Below are positions 14,304 through 22,013 of a stretch of DNA of 64,000 bases, in pieces (position 1 is the stretch's first letter; each line of letters starts with the position of its first letter). The position numbers and the translations under genes were made by a program. Under the pieces are notes generated by a model. The model saw nothing but the letters and a program-made list of their open reading frames with translations, was not told where the DNA came from and ran no database searches. This stretch comes from Halobacillus sp. A5 (GTDB lineage: Bacteria; Bacillota; Bacilli; Bacillales; Halobacillaceae): NCBI RefSeq assembly GCF_024189315.1, contig NZ_JAIZEO010000005.1, positions 186,001 through 250,000 on the forward strand, written 5' to 3'.

Positions 14304-15808
14304 TTCGTCTCGACTCCTTCTCTGCTCTTCTCAAATGCCTGCTCAGCTATTTCTATCGTTCGTTTTAAAGCACTGGCTTTATTAATTGTTTCCTGATATT
14401 CAGATTCAGGGTCCGAATCTGCAACAACTCCTGCCCCTGCCTGTACATAAACTTGATCGCCCACTTTTGTCATCGTTCGGATCGTGATACACGAATCAAT
14501 ATTGCCGTCAAAACCTAAATAGACAACTCCGCCTCCGTACAGATGGCGGGGAGTCGGCTCTAGCTCCCGCAATATTTGCATAGCGCGGATCTTAGGAGCG
14601 CCGGATAACGTACCTGCCGGATAAGCAGAAATGAGGGCATCAATCGGGGAAACCTCATCCCTCAGCTGTCCTGTCACTTTACTAATGATGTGCATTACCT
14701 TCGAGAAGCGGCCGATGGTCATATAATCGAACACTTTCACACTGCCAAACTCAGCTACTCTGCCCATGTCGTTACGGGCCAGATCTACCAGCATCCGATG
14801 TTCGGCCTGTTCCTTCTCATCAGCTAGAAGCTCTTCTGCAAGCGCATCATCTTCTTCCTTCGTAGCCCCTCGCTTTCTCGTACCGGCGATGGGGTGAATT
14901 TCAAGCTCGCCGTCCTGGACCTCTAACAGCCGTTCAGGTGAGCTGCCCATGACTTCCACATCTTCAAAATGCAGATAGAACATATAAGGGGAAGGGTTCA
15001 CCTTTCTTAGAATCCTGTATAATTCAAAACCGCTCCGTTCGGTTCTGGTTTGAAAACGCTGAGACAATACAGCTTGAAAGATATCGCCTGCTAAGATATA
15101 TTCTTTGATTTTCTCCACATCACGTTTAAAGTCTTCTTTTTCATAGTTGCTGATAAGCTCAACTGAGTAGTCAGATGACTCGTCCGTCAGCATAAGATCC
15201 GGCAGAAAACTGTTTTCCTTCAATCGCTGACTTACCCTTTTCAGACGGCTGACTGCTGCTTTATATTCTTGAGCAGGCTCGACCCCATTGAGCCGTGAAA
15301 ACGTTAATATCGTTGTTTCTTTTGTTTTGTGATTATACGCAATTAATGTTTTACAAAATAATAAATGATAATTGGAAAGATCAATATGGTCAGCCTCCGG
15401 ATAAGGAACAGGTTCATAATCGGAAATCGCATCATAGGCGATATACCCAACCGCTCCTCCTTTAAAAGGAAGCGGCACTTCTGCCTGCTTAACGTTTAGA
15501 TCCTGCACCGTTTTTTCAAAAGCTTCCTTAAAGGATTCAGCTGTCCAGCTTCTATTTTCTTGAAAGTCATCAATAATAAACGATCCATTTACTTGTTTCA
15601 CTTCAATCATCGGATCTAAACCAATGAATGAGAAATTAGACCATGGGGATTCAGGGTCCTGGCTTTCTAACATATATACAGCCTCATCGCGCAGGGCGTG
15701 AAACATATGAATCGGGGTCAGTGTGTCTGTATAAAATGATTGGGAAACTGGAATCGTGTGGTATTCCTCAGCGTCATTAAGGAATGATTCCATTGTTGTT
15801 AAACTCAT
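14300..15808 (-). CDS. trpE: Anthranilate synthase component I
   Basis: A 502-residue chorismate-binding enzyme that makes anthranilate with ammonia from TrpG. The catalytic half shows SPERLLEV, AGTRKRGAT, LVDLARNDMGRV, AYPAGTLSGAPKIRAM and QAGAGVVADSDPE. The N-terminal domain carries the tryptophan feedback site (an LLES-type motif in VYMLESQDPESPWSNFSFIG). It is the first gene of the operon, with its ATG after GGAGAGGTGAGCGAA, and lies downstream of a TRAP-type leader. Confidence 0.96.
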   Translation of the reverse strand: MSLTTMESFLNDAEEYHTIPVSQSFYTDTLTPIHMFHALRDEAVYMLESQDPESPWSNFSFIGLDPMIEVKQVNGSFIIDDFQENRSWTAESFKEAFEKTVQDLNVKQAEVPLPFKGGAVGYIAYDAISDYEPVPYPEADHIDLSNYHLLFCKTLIAYNHKTKETTILTFSRLNGVEPAQEYKAAVSRLKRVSQRLKENSFLPDLMLTDESSDYSVELISNYEKEDFKRDVEKIKEYILAGDIFQAVLSQRFQTRTERSGFELYRILRKVNPSPYMFYLHFEDVEVMGSSPERLLEVQDGELEIHPIAGTRKRGATKEEDDALAEELLADEKEQAEHRMLVDLARNDMGRVAEFGSVKVFDYMTIGRFSKVMHIISKVTGQLRDEVSPIDALISAYPAGTLSGAPKIRAMQILRELEPTPRHLYGGGVVYLGFDGNIDSCITIRTMTKVGDQVYVQAGAGVVADSDPESEYQETINKASALKRTIEIAEQAFEKSREGVETK

Positions 15809-15885
15809 ATTTCGCTCACCTCTCCATAATTGATTATGGAAAATGAGACGTTGAGGGTATTCTATGTGGGATGAAAAAGGGTAGT

Positions 15886-15937
15886 AAAAATTTGACTAAG
15901 ACCATCAGACAGCTCTTTCGTCCGTCGACTCCTTAGT
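15886..15937 (-). terminator. Possible trp leader attenuator
   Basis: In the transcript ACUAAG (15937-15932) can pair with CUUAGU (15900-15895), with a weaker inner stem (GGAC with GUCU), followed by a U-rich run near 15890. The 5' arm overlaps the last TRAP triplet, as expected of TRAP attenuation. The stem is imperfect. Confidence 0.45.
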
Positions 15938-15987
15938 TCACTCAGCTCATCCTTCTTCCTCAACTCATCTAATCTCATTCTCTACTC
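15929..15987 (-). promoter_or_regulatory. TRAP (MtrB) binding site in trp leader
   Basis: The minus strand carries nine GAG/TAG triplets. From 5' to 3' they lie at 15985-87, 15980-82, 15974-76, 15969-71 (TAG), 15964-66, 15959-61, 15946-48, 15941-43 and 15929-31. Most are 2-3 bases apart, and the 15949-58 gap holds two degenerate AAG triplets. This is the hallmark of the 11-subunit TRAP ring target. Tryptophan-bound TRAP would be expected to terminate the leader transcript. Confidence 0.85.
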
Positions 15988-16008
15988 TTACGCTTCATGC
16001 TTTCAAAC

Positions 16009-16037
16009 AGTGTATAAAATTCTGATAATATTGTCAA
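16009..16037 (-). promoter_or_regulatory. SigA-type promoter of the trp operon
   Basis: TTGACA at 16032-16037 (perfect -35), a 17-bp spacer, then TACACT at 16009-16014 (-10, four of six). The predicted start near 16002 lies about 15 bases ahead of the first TRAP triplet. Confidence 0.7.
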
Positions 16038-16337
16038 CCAGTGCGAATCTTTTAAACGCTTGGTAATAATGGATCCTGGGAAGATTACTACATTTAATAT
16101 GGGGGATGATGCTATCATTGGGAACCATTTCTGCTGAAAAAATGCGGAACTGGCGAGCTCATTCTCGTCAAACCTATCTGCCATGCTGCATATATAACCG
16201 CCAAAAGACCACACATCGTTTTTGTTGATTTCTGCAGGTAATATGTTAAACAATAAAGAAGAGATCTAATAAATAATGGTTCGATTCTCTTTTTTGAGGG
16301 TAAGAAAATGGATAGTATAATTTAAAGGAGAGATTTT

Positions 16338-17108
16338 GTGAAACCGACTGCATTAATTACTGGTGCCTCAGGAGGCATTGGTTATGAACTAGCTCATCTT
16401 TTTGCAAAAGCCGGCTATGATTTAATTGTAACAGCCCGCTCCGAAATTAAACTTCAGCAGTTAAAGACTGAATTAAATAATTACCATGTAACTGTAATTG
16501 CGGAAGATTTGTCACACCCTGAGGGTGCACATAATCTCTACGAGAAAGTAAAAAAACAAGGAAAAACTATAGAGGTGCTCGTGAATAATGCAGGGTTTGG
16601 TCTAAATGGAGCTTTCGAAGACCTGCCTCTCATCGAACAAAAAAAGATGCTGCAAGTGAACATCCACGCGCTGACGGAGCTTACTCATTATTTCATAAAT
16701 GATATGAAAACCTCACCTTTCTCAACCGTTCCCAGAGGTGTATTAAACGTAGCCAGTATTGCGGCCTTTCAGCCGGGACCTAGAATGGCTGCTTATTATG
16801 CCTCAAAAGCATACGTCCTGTCCTTTACAGAAGCACTGAGAGAAGAACTTAGCGGTACAGGACTTACTATATCTACACTTTGCCCGGGGGCTACTGACAC
16901 AAATTTCTTTAATAATGCAAAGGCTGAACATACAAAGCTGGTTACTCGTACTATGAGTCCTAAAGAGGTGGCAGACCAAGGATTCTTAGGATTTATAAAA
17001 GGAAAACGAGTGATCATACCAGGCTGGCTGAACCAATCGCTGGCTCTTTCTTCTAAATTTGTCCCTCGTGCAACAGCTGCCAAACTGGCTCATTACATGG
17101 ACACTTAA
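16338..17108 (+). CDS. SDR family NAD(P)-dependent oxidoreductase
   Basis: A classical short-chain dehydrogenase of 256 residues. TGASGGIG (residues 8-15) binds the dinucleotide, NNAG lies near residue 83, a serine in VASIAA and YYASKAY provide the catalytic Ser-Tyr-Lys. The C-terminal basic region is typical of the YqjQ/DltE-like subgroup. The substrate is unknown. The GTG start follows AAAGGAGAGATTTT. It is a single gene with its own terminator. Confidence 0.85.
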   Translation: MKPTALITGASGGIGYELAHLFAKAGYDLIVTARSEIKLQQLKTELNNYHVTVIAEDLSHPEGAHNLYEKVKKQGKTIEVLVNNAGFGLNGAFEDLPLIEQKKMLQVNIHALTELTHYFINDMKTSPFSTVPRGVLNVASIAAFQPGPRMAAYYASKAYVLSFTEALREELSGTGLTISTLCPGATDTNFFNNAKAEHTKLVTRTMSPKEVADQGFLGFIKGKRVIIPGWLNQSLALSSKFVPRATAAKLAHYMDT

Positions 17109-17154
17109 ACGTAGTGAAGCTCCGTCCAGTTATTGACGGAGCTTCACTACGTTT
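17107..17154. terminator. Bidirectional terminator
   Basis: There is a perfect 20-bp inverted repeat (AAACGTAGTGAAGCTCCGTC, 8-nt loop). It lies between the convergent SDR and GNAT genes. Confidence 0.85.
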
Positions 17155-17161
17155 CTTTATT

Positions 17162-17596
17162 TTATACGAACTCTTCTGCCGCTTTTCTAAATCCATAAAA
17201 AGGTCTGAAGCTTTGCTGGGAGTAATATCCCTCTGACTCACTCGTAGCCAGCACTTCCACCCGTGTGCTAGGATAACAGCTGTGGGCTTCTTCAATGAGT
17301 ATCTTTCCTAAGTTTTGACCTCTATAATCCCTTCGAATCAACAGCTCACACACGAATAAACTAACAGAACCATCTGTAAGCCCTCTTAAGTAACCAACAA
17401 CTTCATCATTATTCGTCAGGACAAGAGCCGGCTCAGAATTAATCCACCCATGAAATGTTTCATCCTTATTAGCAGCAAGCTGCTCCCATCCTTCCTGACT
17501 GTTTAACTCAAGAATCGCATCAAAGTCCTTTGCTTGAAAAGAACGAATAGAAAAGCTGCTATCCATATGATTCATCCCCCACTTCATAATTTTCAT
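17162..17596 (-). CDS. GNAT family N-acetyltransferase, 144 aa
   Basis: A single acetyl-CoA-dependent acetyltransferase domain. FVCELLIRRDYRGQNLG carries motif A with the RGQNLG pantetheine loop, and YYSQQSFRPFYGFRK is the C-terminal motif B. The acceptor is unknown. The true start may be one of the methionines at residues 8 or 11 rather than 17596, because no strong ribosome site separates them. It is convergent with the SDR gene. Confidence 0.8.
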   Translation of the reverse strand: MKIMKWGMNHMDSSFSIRSFQAKDFDAILELNSQEGWEQLAANKDETFHGWINSEPALVLTNNDEVVGYLRGLTDGSVSLFVCELLIRRDYRGQNLGKILIEEAHSCYPSTRVEVLATSESEGYYSQQSFRPFYGFRKAAEEFV

Positions 17597-17718
17597 TCCC
17601 TCTTATCTATTACGAACCACTATTGCATCCGTTTCATTTTTTCTTCTAAAATTAATGACATATGCTAAAATAAATGTTTGGATAGATATGCAGCACCATT
17701 CTAGGAGTGACATTAAAT

Positions 17719-18201
17719 ATGAAAAGAAATATTGCCGCTGCACTAATAAGTGTGACTTTCATTATTGCAGGCTGCTCATCAAGTGAAGACATATCTTTAG
17801 CTTCGTTAAAAGAAAATTACCCCGAGGCCTTTGCTAAGCCCATAGAGGATTCATTATCCGAAAATGAACAGGAGGCACTGGGACTTCCGGAAGAAGTTCC
17901 TTTTAATGTAGATGGGGTTGAAGCAACTTCTGTGGAAAATGAGGCTGAAGTCCGTTATACTTCAACAGATGCAGACGAACTTACGGTGACTACCATTTAT
18001 AATCCGGAGAATAATTTACAGGAAGCCGATACTCGGATGACACTTGAGTCAGGCGCGATCGCAGGTGTAACGGAAGGAGAGGCTTCTGTATCTTTCGAAT
18101 GGTACGACGATGAAGATCAAGTTATTTATCAGGTGATCTACGCACCAATGGAAGACGAAGAGCGATTAGAGGATGGATTGGATATCGCAAACAGCATTTA
18201 A
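17719..18201 (+). CDS. Hypothetical lipoprotein, 160 aa
   Basis: It begins MKRNIAAALISVTFIIAGCS, a lipoprotein signal with lipobox IAGC. The mature protein is acidic and probably beta-rich, with no recognised domain. The ATG at 17719 lies 12 bp from AGGAG; a GTG at 17707 is an alternative start. A terminator follows. Confidence 0.6.
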   Translation: MKRNIAAALISVTFIIAGCSSSEDISLASLKENYPEAFAKPIEDSLSENEQEALGLPEEVPFNVDGVEATSVENEAEVRYTSTDADELTVTTIYNPENNLQEADTRMTLESGAIAGVTEGEASVSFEWYDDEDQVIYQVIYAPMEDEERLEDGLDIANSI

Positions 18202-18208
18202 AGATGGC

Positions 18209-18241
18209 ACAGCCTGAAGGAAGCAGATGCCTTCAGGCTGT
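18209..18241. terminator. Terminator after the lipoprotein gene
   Basis: ACAGCCTGAAGG and CCTTCAGGCTGT form a perfect 12-bp stem with a 9-nt loop. It lies between the lipoprotein gene and the convergent STAS remnant. Confidence 0.75.
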
Positions 18242-18243
18242 AG

Positions 18244-18535
18244 TTATTTAAAGGACGGCTTGTATACTGTTTTTAAGAAATACTTCGAGGCCTGCTGAAC
18301 ATTTATAAAAGATTTAACCCCTTCAAGATCAATTCCATTTTGCGTAAACCAATCCAGCTAATACGACTTCGATTCCAAGCAGCTGCAGATTGACTACTAA
18401 ATTCTTCAGCAGCACCGCCCATTCATTATTGATATCAATAATTTCCGAGAACTGAATAGCGAGCCGTCTAATCTTTTGACCGCGGCATTGTTCAGTCAGA
18501 ATGTTTTTACTGTTTATTATGGCGGTTCGAGTCAA
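18244..18535 (-). pseudogene. STAS-domain protein remnant (RsbR-like?)
   Basis: The frame from 18535 contains VVNLQLLGIEVVLAG, the helix-strand of a STAS anti-sigma-factor-antagonist domain. It then stops. In another frame directly after LAG the reading continues as DWFTQNGIDLEGVKSF and so on to TAA at 18244-18246, like the end of a STAS domain. The N-terminal part of the domain is missing or diverged. I read it as a decayed RsbR/RsbS-type gene; the family call is tentative. Confidence 0.45.
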
Positions 18536-18553
18536 AAAATCAATAAATAAAAA

Positions 18554-18573
18554 ACACCCTTTTAAAAAGGTGT
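18554..18573 (-). terminator. Terminator of the DUF3006 gene
   Basis: ACACCCTTT and AAAAGGTGT form a short stem with a two- to three-base loop, followed on the minus strand by a U-rich run. Confidence 0.55.
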
Positions 18574-18574
18574 C

Positions 18575-18796
18575 CTAAACGCCTTCAAGGTCACTTAAAG
18601 GCTCATCACTATGTTTAACAACCACTTCCACATGACGCAGATTACCCATGTGGTCAAAATCAATTGCAATAATATCTCCAGGCTGAGCAAATTCAATCAA
18701 CCGTTCTTTAAATACCATTAATTTATTCTCCAGCCGATCCGTCTCAATCAGGATGGCATGGGTTCCTTCATATCGATCAAGCGTGTACGTATTCAC
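18575..18796 (-). CDS. DUF3006 domain protein, 73 aa
   Basis: A small acidic protein beginning MNTYTLDRYEGTHAIL. The DRYEG...A..LIE opening and the central PGDIIAIDFD resemble DUF3006, a short beta-barrel-like family common in Firmicutes and often next to exported metallo-hydrolases. The function is unknown. It is monocistronic with a terminator. Confidence 0.65.
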   Translation of the reverse strand: MNTYTLDRYEGTHAILIETDRLENKLMVFKERLIEFAQPGDIIAIDFDHMGNLRHVEVVVKHSDEPLSDLEGV

Positions 18797-18939
18797 GTTG
18801 ACACATCCTTTTTAAAATTAAGTGGCCAAGTTTTCCGACAATTCATCCTTTAGTTTGACATTCCCCTCCTCCTATAAAACTAAACGTAGCAATGTGTAAA
18901 CAAGTGCTGGACAAATCAAAAAAACGATGTTAAGTTTAA

Positions 18940-18955
18940 ACTAACAACCGTTAGT
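18940..18955 (+). promoter_or_regulatory. Inverted repeat operator before the TetR gene
   Basis: ACTAAC-AACC-GTTAGT is a 6-bp inverted repeat immediately upstream of the ribosome site of the TetR-SMR operon. It is a natural candidate for autoregulation by the TetR protein. Confidence 0.5.
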
Positions 18956-18968
18956 TAGGTGGTGTGGG

Positions 18969-19568
18969 GTGTTATTTATGACTGAACAGAAAATAATTGA
19001 TGCTGGATTAGAGTGTTTCGCTCAATATGGGTATCAAAACACAAGTCTTTCCGATATTGCAGATAAAGTAGGTATTAAGAAACCTTCATTATACAACCAT
19101 TTCTCGAGCAAGGAAGCAATTTTCCTGCGTGTCCTCGAAGAAGTGGCACAAAAGGAACTCGAACACTTAAAAGGCTTTACAGAATATACGCAGGACCGAT
19201 CGATAAAAGAACAAATCCACGAGGTCTTTAATCTATATGTGGATCATATGTCCTATTCGACTGAGGGAGCTTTTTTTAAACGTTTCACTTTCTTCCCTCC
19301 CGAAGAATTCGCCGATCAGATTCTTCAGGTCTTTCTGAATACAGAAGAGCAGGTTATTAAGATTATCGGACCCATCTTTCAAAAAGGAATGGATACAGGT
19401 GTGATTCGGCCGCTGCAGTTAAATGAATTGACTTCAACCTTCTATACGATGATTGACGGACTCTTTTTAGAAGAAAATTTTTATGACAGAGAGACACTTG
19501 TCGAACGACAAAAGGCGAGCTTTAAAATTTTCTGGCTTGGAATTCAGGCAGCGAGTCAGGAGGGATAA
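18969..19568 (+). CDS. TetR/AcrR family transcriptional regulator
   Basis: 199 residues. The N-terminal helix-turn-helix is clear: TSLSDIADKVGIKKPSLYNHFSSKE (residues 25-49, split here for length as TSLSDIADKVG and KKPSLYNHF). The C-terminal ligand domain is variable. It probably represses the following SMR pump genes and itself. The GTG at 18969 is placed well after AGGTGG; the ATG at 18978 is the alternative start. The gene order TetR-SMR-SMR matches the yvdT-yvdS-yvdR arrangement of B. subtilis as I recall it. Confidence 0.85.
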   Translation: MLFMTEQKIIDAGLECFAQYGYQNTSLSDIADKVGIKKPSLYNHFSSKEAIFLRVLEEVAQKELEHLKGFTEYTQDRSIKEQIHEVFNLYVDHMSYSTEGAFFKRFTFFPPEEFADQILQVFLNTEEQVIKIIGPIFQKGMDTGVIRPLQLNELTSTFYTMIDGLFLEENFYDRETLVERQKASFKIFWLGIQAASQEG

Positions 19569-19571
19569 AAA

Positions 19572-19922
19572 ATGGCATGGGTTTACTTGTTAATTGGAGC
19601 AGTGTTTGAAATAGGATGGGCAGTCGGTCTGAAGTTGTCTGAAGGGTTCTCTAAGCCTTTCATCTCAGTGGCGACCGTCATTTTTATTTTTATTAGTTTC
19701 TACTTTTTCACAAAAGCGTTACGGTTAATTGATATGGGTACAGGATATGCAATATTTACAGGAATTGGCGCTGCAGGAACTGCCGTGATCGGCATGACAT
19801 TTCTCGGTGATGGAACAGGCACTGGAAAGGTCTTTTTTATTGTGCTTTTAATCTTTGGGGTGATTGGACTCAAGCTTTCTGACACTTCAAATGAAACAAC
19901 TCACACCGCAAAGGAGGGATAA
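19572..19922 (+). CDS. SMR family multidrug/guanidinium-type exporter subunit
   Basis: 116 residues with four transmembrane helices. The essential membrane glutamate is at residue 14 (GAVFEIGWAVGLKLS), and GYAIFTGIGAAG lies in helix 3, both hallmarks of the small multidrug resistance family. It probably works as a heterodimer with the next gene, driven by the proton gradient. The start lies just after the TetR stop, with GGAGGGATAAAA overlapping the TetR end. Confidence 0.88.
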   Translation: MAWVYLLIGAVFEIGWAVGLKLSEGFSKPFISVATVIFIFISFYFFTKALRLIDMGTGYAIFTGIGAAGTAVIGMTFLGDGTGTGKVFFIVLLIFGVIGLKLSDTSNETTHTAKEG

Positions 19923-19924
19923 CC

Positions 19925-20239
19925 TTGGCTTGGATGTTTTTAGTAATTGCTGGCATGGGAGAAATGCTCGGGATGTTCTTCTTAAAGTTGTCAGATGGAC
20001 TTAGTAAGCTGAAGCCAAGCATGTTTGCTCTAATTTCAGGCTTCTTAAGCTTCTACTTTTTATCGTTATCTCTCAGGGAACTACCCATAGGTACGGCCTA
20101 TGGTATCTGGACAGGGATAGGATCAGCCGGAACCGTGCTTCTCGGCATCTTATTCTTTAAAGAACAAGTCAATATGAAACGAATATTCTTCGTGACATGT
20201 ATAATCATCGGGGTTATCGGCCTAAAACTTGTTTCATAA
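19925..20239 (+). CDS. SMR family exporter, second subunit
   Basis: 104 residues with four helices. The conserved glutamate is in GMGEMLGMFFLKLSDG, and GTAYGIWTGIGSAGT is the helix 3 motif. The TTG start follows AAGGAGGGATAACC and lies two bases after the previous stop, so production is coupled. Paired SMR genes usually form antiparallel heterodimers. The substrate is not deducible. Confidence 0.88.
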   Translation: MAWMFLVIAGMGEMLGMFFLKLSDGLSKLKPSMFALISGFLSFYFLSLSLRELPIGTAYGIWTGIGSAGTVLLGILFFKEQVNMKRIFFVTCIIIGVIGLKLVS

Positions 20240-20428
20240 TTTTTTGAAAAAATACTGGTATTCCTGTTGCAATGCAGGATAAAAGTCAGTAAAATATAGT
20301 TGTGTTTCCTAATATTAGACAAAATTCGACATTCATGATGCGAGTAAATGTGTCTACACTAAGAGTGAGATGTATGGATGATTAATTGAAACTACACATG
20401 TGAAATGAAACATCATGGGGGAAAAGAA

Positions 20429-20563
20429 ATGAGAAGATTTTTGTTCGGTATATTATTAACAATTGTTATTGCATTTAGTTATGTAGGTTATTCTGATCTT
20501 GACTCTAATCCTGCGCCTGAAGAAACATCAAATGATGATGAAACAAGCGGGCAGCAATTTTAA
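20429..20563 (+). CDS. Small membrane/exported peptide, 44 aa
   Basis: ATG at 20429 after GGGGGAAAAGAA. It encodes MRRFLFGILLTIVIAFSYVG followed by a short acidic, Pro/Ser/Asp-rich tail ending SGQQF. One hydrophobic segment (residues 3-19) suggests an anchored or secreted microprotein. A strong terminator overlaps its stop. The family is not recognised. Confidence 0.55.
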   Translation: MRRFLFGILLTIVIAFSYVGYSDLDSNPAPEETSNDDETSGQQF

Positions 20564-20596
20564 AAAGCCTCTTGAGCCATAGCTCAAGAGGCTTTT
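20563..20596. terminator. Bidirectional terminator
   Basis: AAAAGCCTCTTGAGC and GCTCAAGAGGCTTTT form a 15-bp perfect stem. It serves the 44-aa gene and the convergent msrA. Confidence 0.85.
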
Positions 20597-20597
20597 C

Positions 20598-21289
20598 TTA
20601 TTTTAAAGGAAGATCCAGTTCACGATCTTCTCCCCATGTCTCCTCTAAATAATCATCTCGGCCAGAGTTCCCCCGATAATAATCGTAACGCCATTCATTC
20701 TTTTTATAGTAATCCTGATGATAATCCTCTGCACGGTAAAAATCTTCAGCCTGTTTAATCGGTGTTATTACTTCTTCTTCAAAACGTCCAGATGCTTCCA
20801 TTTCAGCCTTCGATTGCTCTGCCTCTTCCTTCTGCTCCTCTCCTTAGAATGATAAAAAATTGCCGTTGTATACTGAGCACCGCGGTCCGCAAACTGGCCT
20901 TCTTTATCTGTCGGATCGATCTGCCGCCAGAATACGCTCAATAGTTCTGCATAAGTAATGACTTCTGGATCAAAATATACTTGTACGGCTTCAACATGAT
21001 CTGTTTCACCGCCTGATACTTCTTCATAGGAAGGGTTCGTCTGGCTGCCTCCTATATAGCCGGAAATCACTTCGTCTACCCCGGCTAATTTCTCAAAAGG
21101 CGCCTCCATACACCAAAAGCATCCGCCGGCAAATGTAGCAGTTTCAAAGCCTTCAGGGGTCTCGGAATCAGCAACTGCATTGCTTTCATAGCTCCTCTGG
21201 GTGAAATAGGCGTAAGCTTCTGGTAAAACGAGTATACCCAGCATGAGAGTGACAAGAACAGCTGTCCACCATTTGGTACGCTTCTTCAT
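20598..21289 (-). pseudogene. msrA: Membrane-anchored MsrA with an internal frameshift
   Basis: The frame from 21289 has an N-terminal signal anchor (residues 7-28), then peptide-methionine (S)-S-oxide reductase: the catalytic Cys in FAGGCFWCMEAPFE, GYIGG, DHVEAV and FWRQIDPTDKEGQ. It should continue after FYHSKE but shifts near 20840. The rest of the domain ([26 protein letters not shown], then a C-terminal tail) is open in another frame to 20598. Joined, it is a full-length enzyme repairing oxidised methionine outside the membrane. A one-base deletion, a two-base insertion or a sequencing error would account for it. Confidence 0.8.
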
Positions 21290-21444
21290 ATTTCACCTTT
21301 CCCCTCATTTAGAATCTCTCTCTATTTTACCATGAAAAAAGATATCACCCACTGCCCAGCATCAAAGGCGGATCTTTCTAATGAACGGTCAAGCTGATGA
21401 CCCGGCGGATGACATACCACTGAGTCCTCAACCGTTAACCGGAA

Positions 21445-22008
21445 TCATTCACCATTCTTAAAGGCATCCTTCATTGATATTTCAGTTGTGCTCTGAATAT
21501 TGGCAAATAGAGAACGCTTAATAATCTGAAGGGCGTTATTATTATCCTCCACTTTCTCAGAAGCTATTGTGTCTTTAGGCACCCAGAGAATAAAATCGCG
21601 CATATATGCGTCGTTGGCCGTAAACAACACACATATATCCCCTGCAACTCCTGTTAGAATAAGGTTCTTAACCTCAAGCTGTTCCAGTAGAATACTCAGC
21701 TGAGTCCCAAAAAAACCGGAATGCTTCGGTTTAATGATAAAATAGTCATCGTCAGCCGGCATCACTTCTTTAATAATGGAAGCACCCGGACCCCTCCTGC
21801 ACTCAGCAATCAGCTCATCCGCATTATCCTGCCACAGTCCAAAGTTGTCATTCACATAAATGACTGGCACACCAGCTTGTTTGGCCTGCCTTCTTAATTC
21901 ATTAATGGGGTTCACAATTTCCCTGGATTGCTCAAGAAGATCCTCTCCTCCATCAAAATCCATTTTGTTTATCATATCAATAATGAGTAAGGCGGTATGA
22001 TCAGCCAT
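21445..22008 (-). CDS. Cysteine hydrolase (isochorismatase family)
   Basis: About 187 residues. The catalytic Asp is in ALLIIDMINKMDF, a Lys in KPKHSGFFGT and the Cys in GVAGDICVLFTA. The family hydrolyses amide or ester bonds such as those of isochorismate, nicotinamide or biuret. The nicotinamidase metal motif (DxHxxxH) is absent after strand 2, so a PncA role is doubtful although the neighbour is nadE. The ATG at 22008 has the best spacing from GAGGAG; starts at 22014 or 22017 are possible. It is transcribed with nadE. Confidence 0.75.
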   Translation of the reverse strand: MADHTALLIIDMINKMDFDGGEDLLEQSREIVNPINELRRQAKQAGVPVIYVNDNFGLWQDNADELIAECRRGPGASIIKEVMPADDDYFIIKPKHSGFFGTQLSILLEQLEVKNLILTGVAGDICVLFTANDAYMRDFILWVPKDTIASEKVEDNNNALQIIKRSLFANIQSTTEISMKDAFKNGE

Positions 22009-22013
22009 TTTCA

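Noticed and set aside
15975-16253. 92-codon minus-strand frame upstream of trpE
   Set aside because: It covers the trp promoter, its last codons are the TRAP triplets, its start is TTG without a ribosome site, and no family is recognised.
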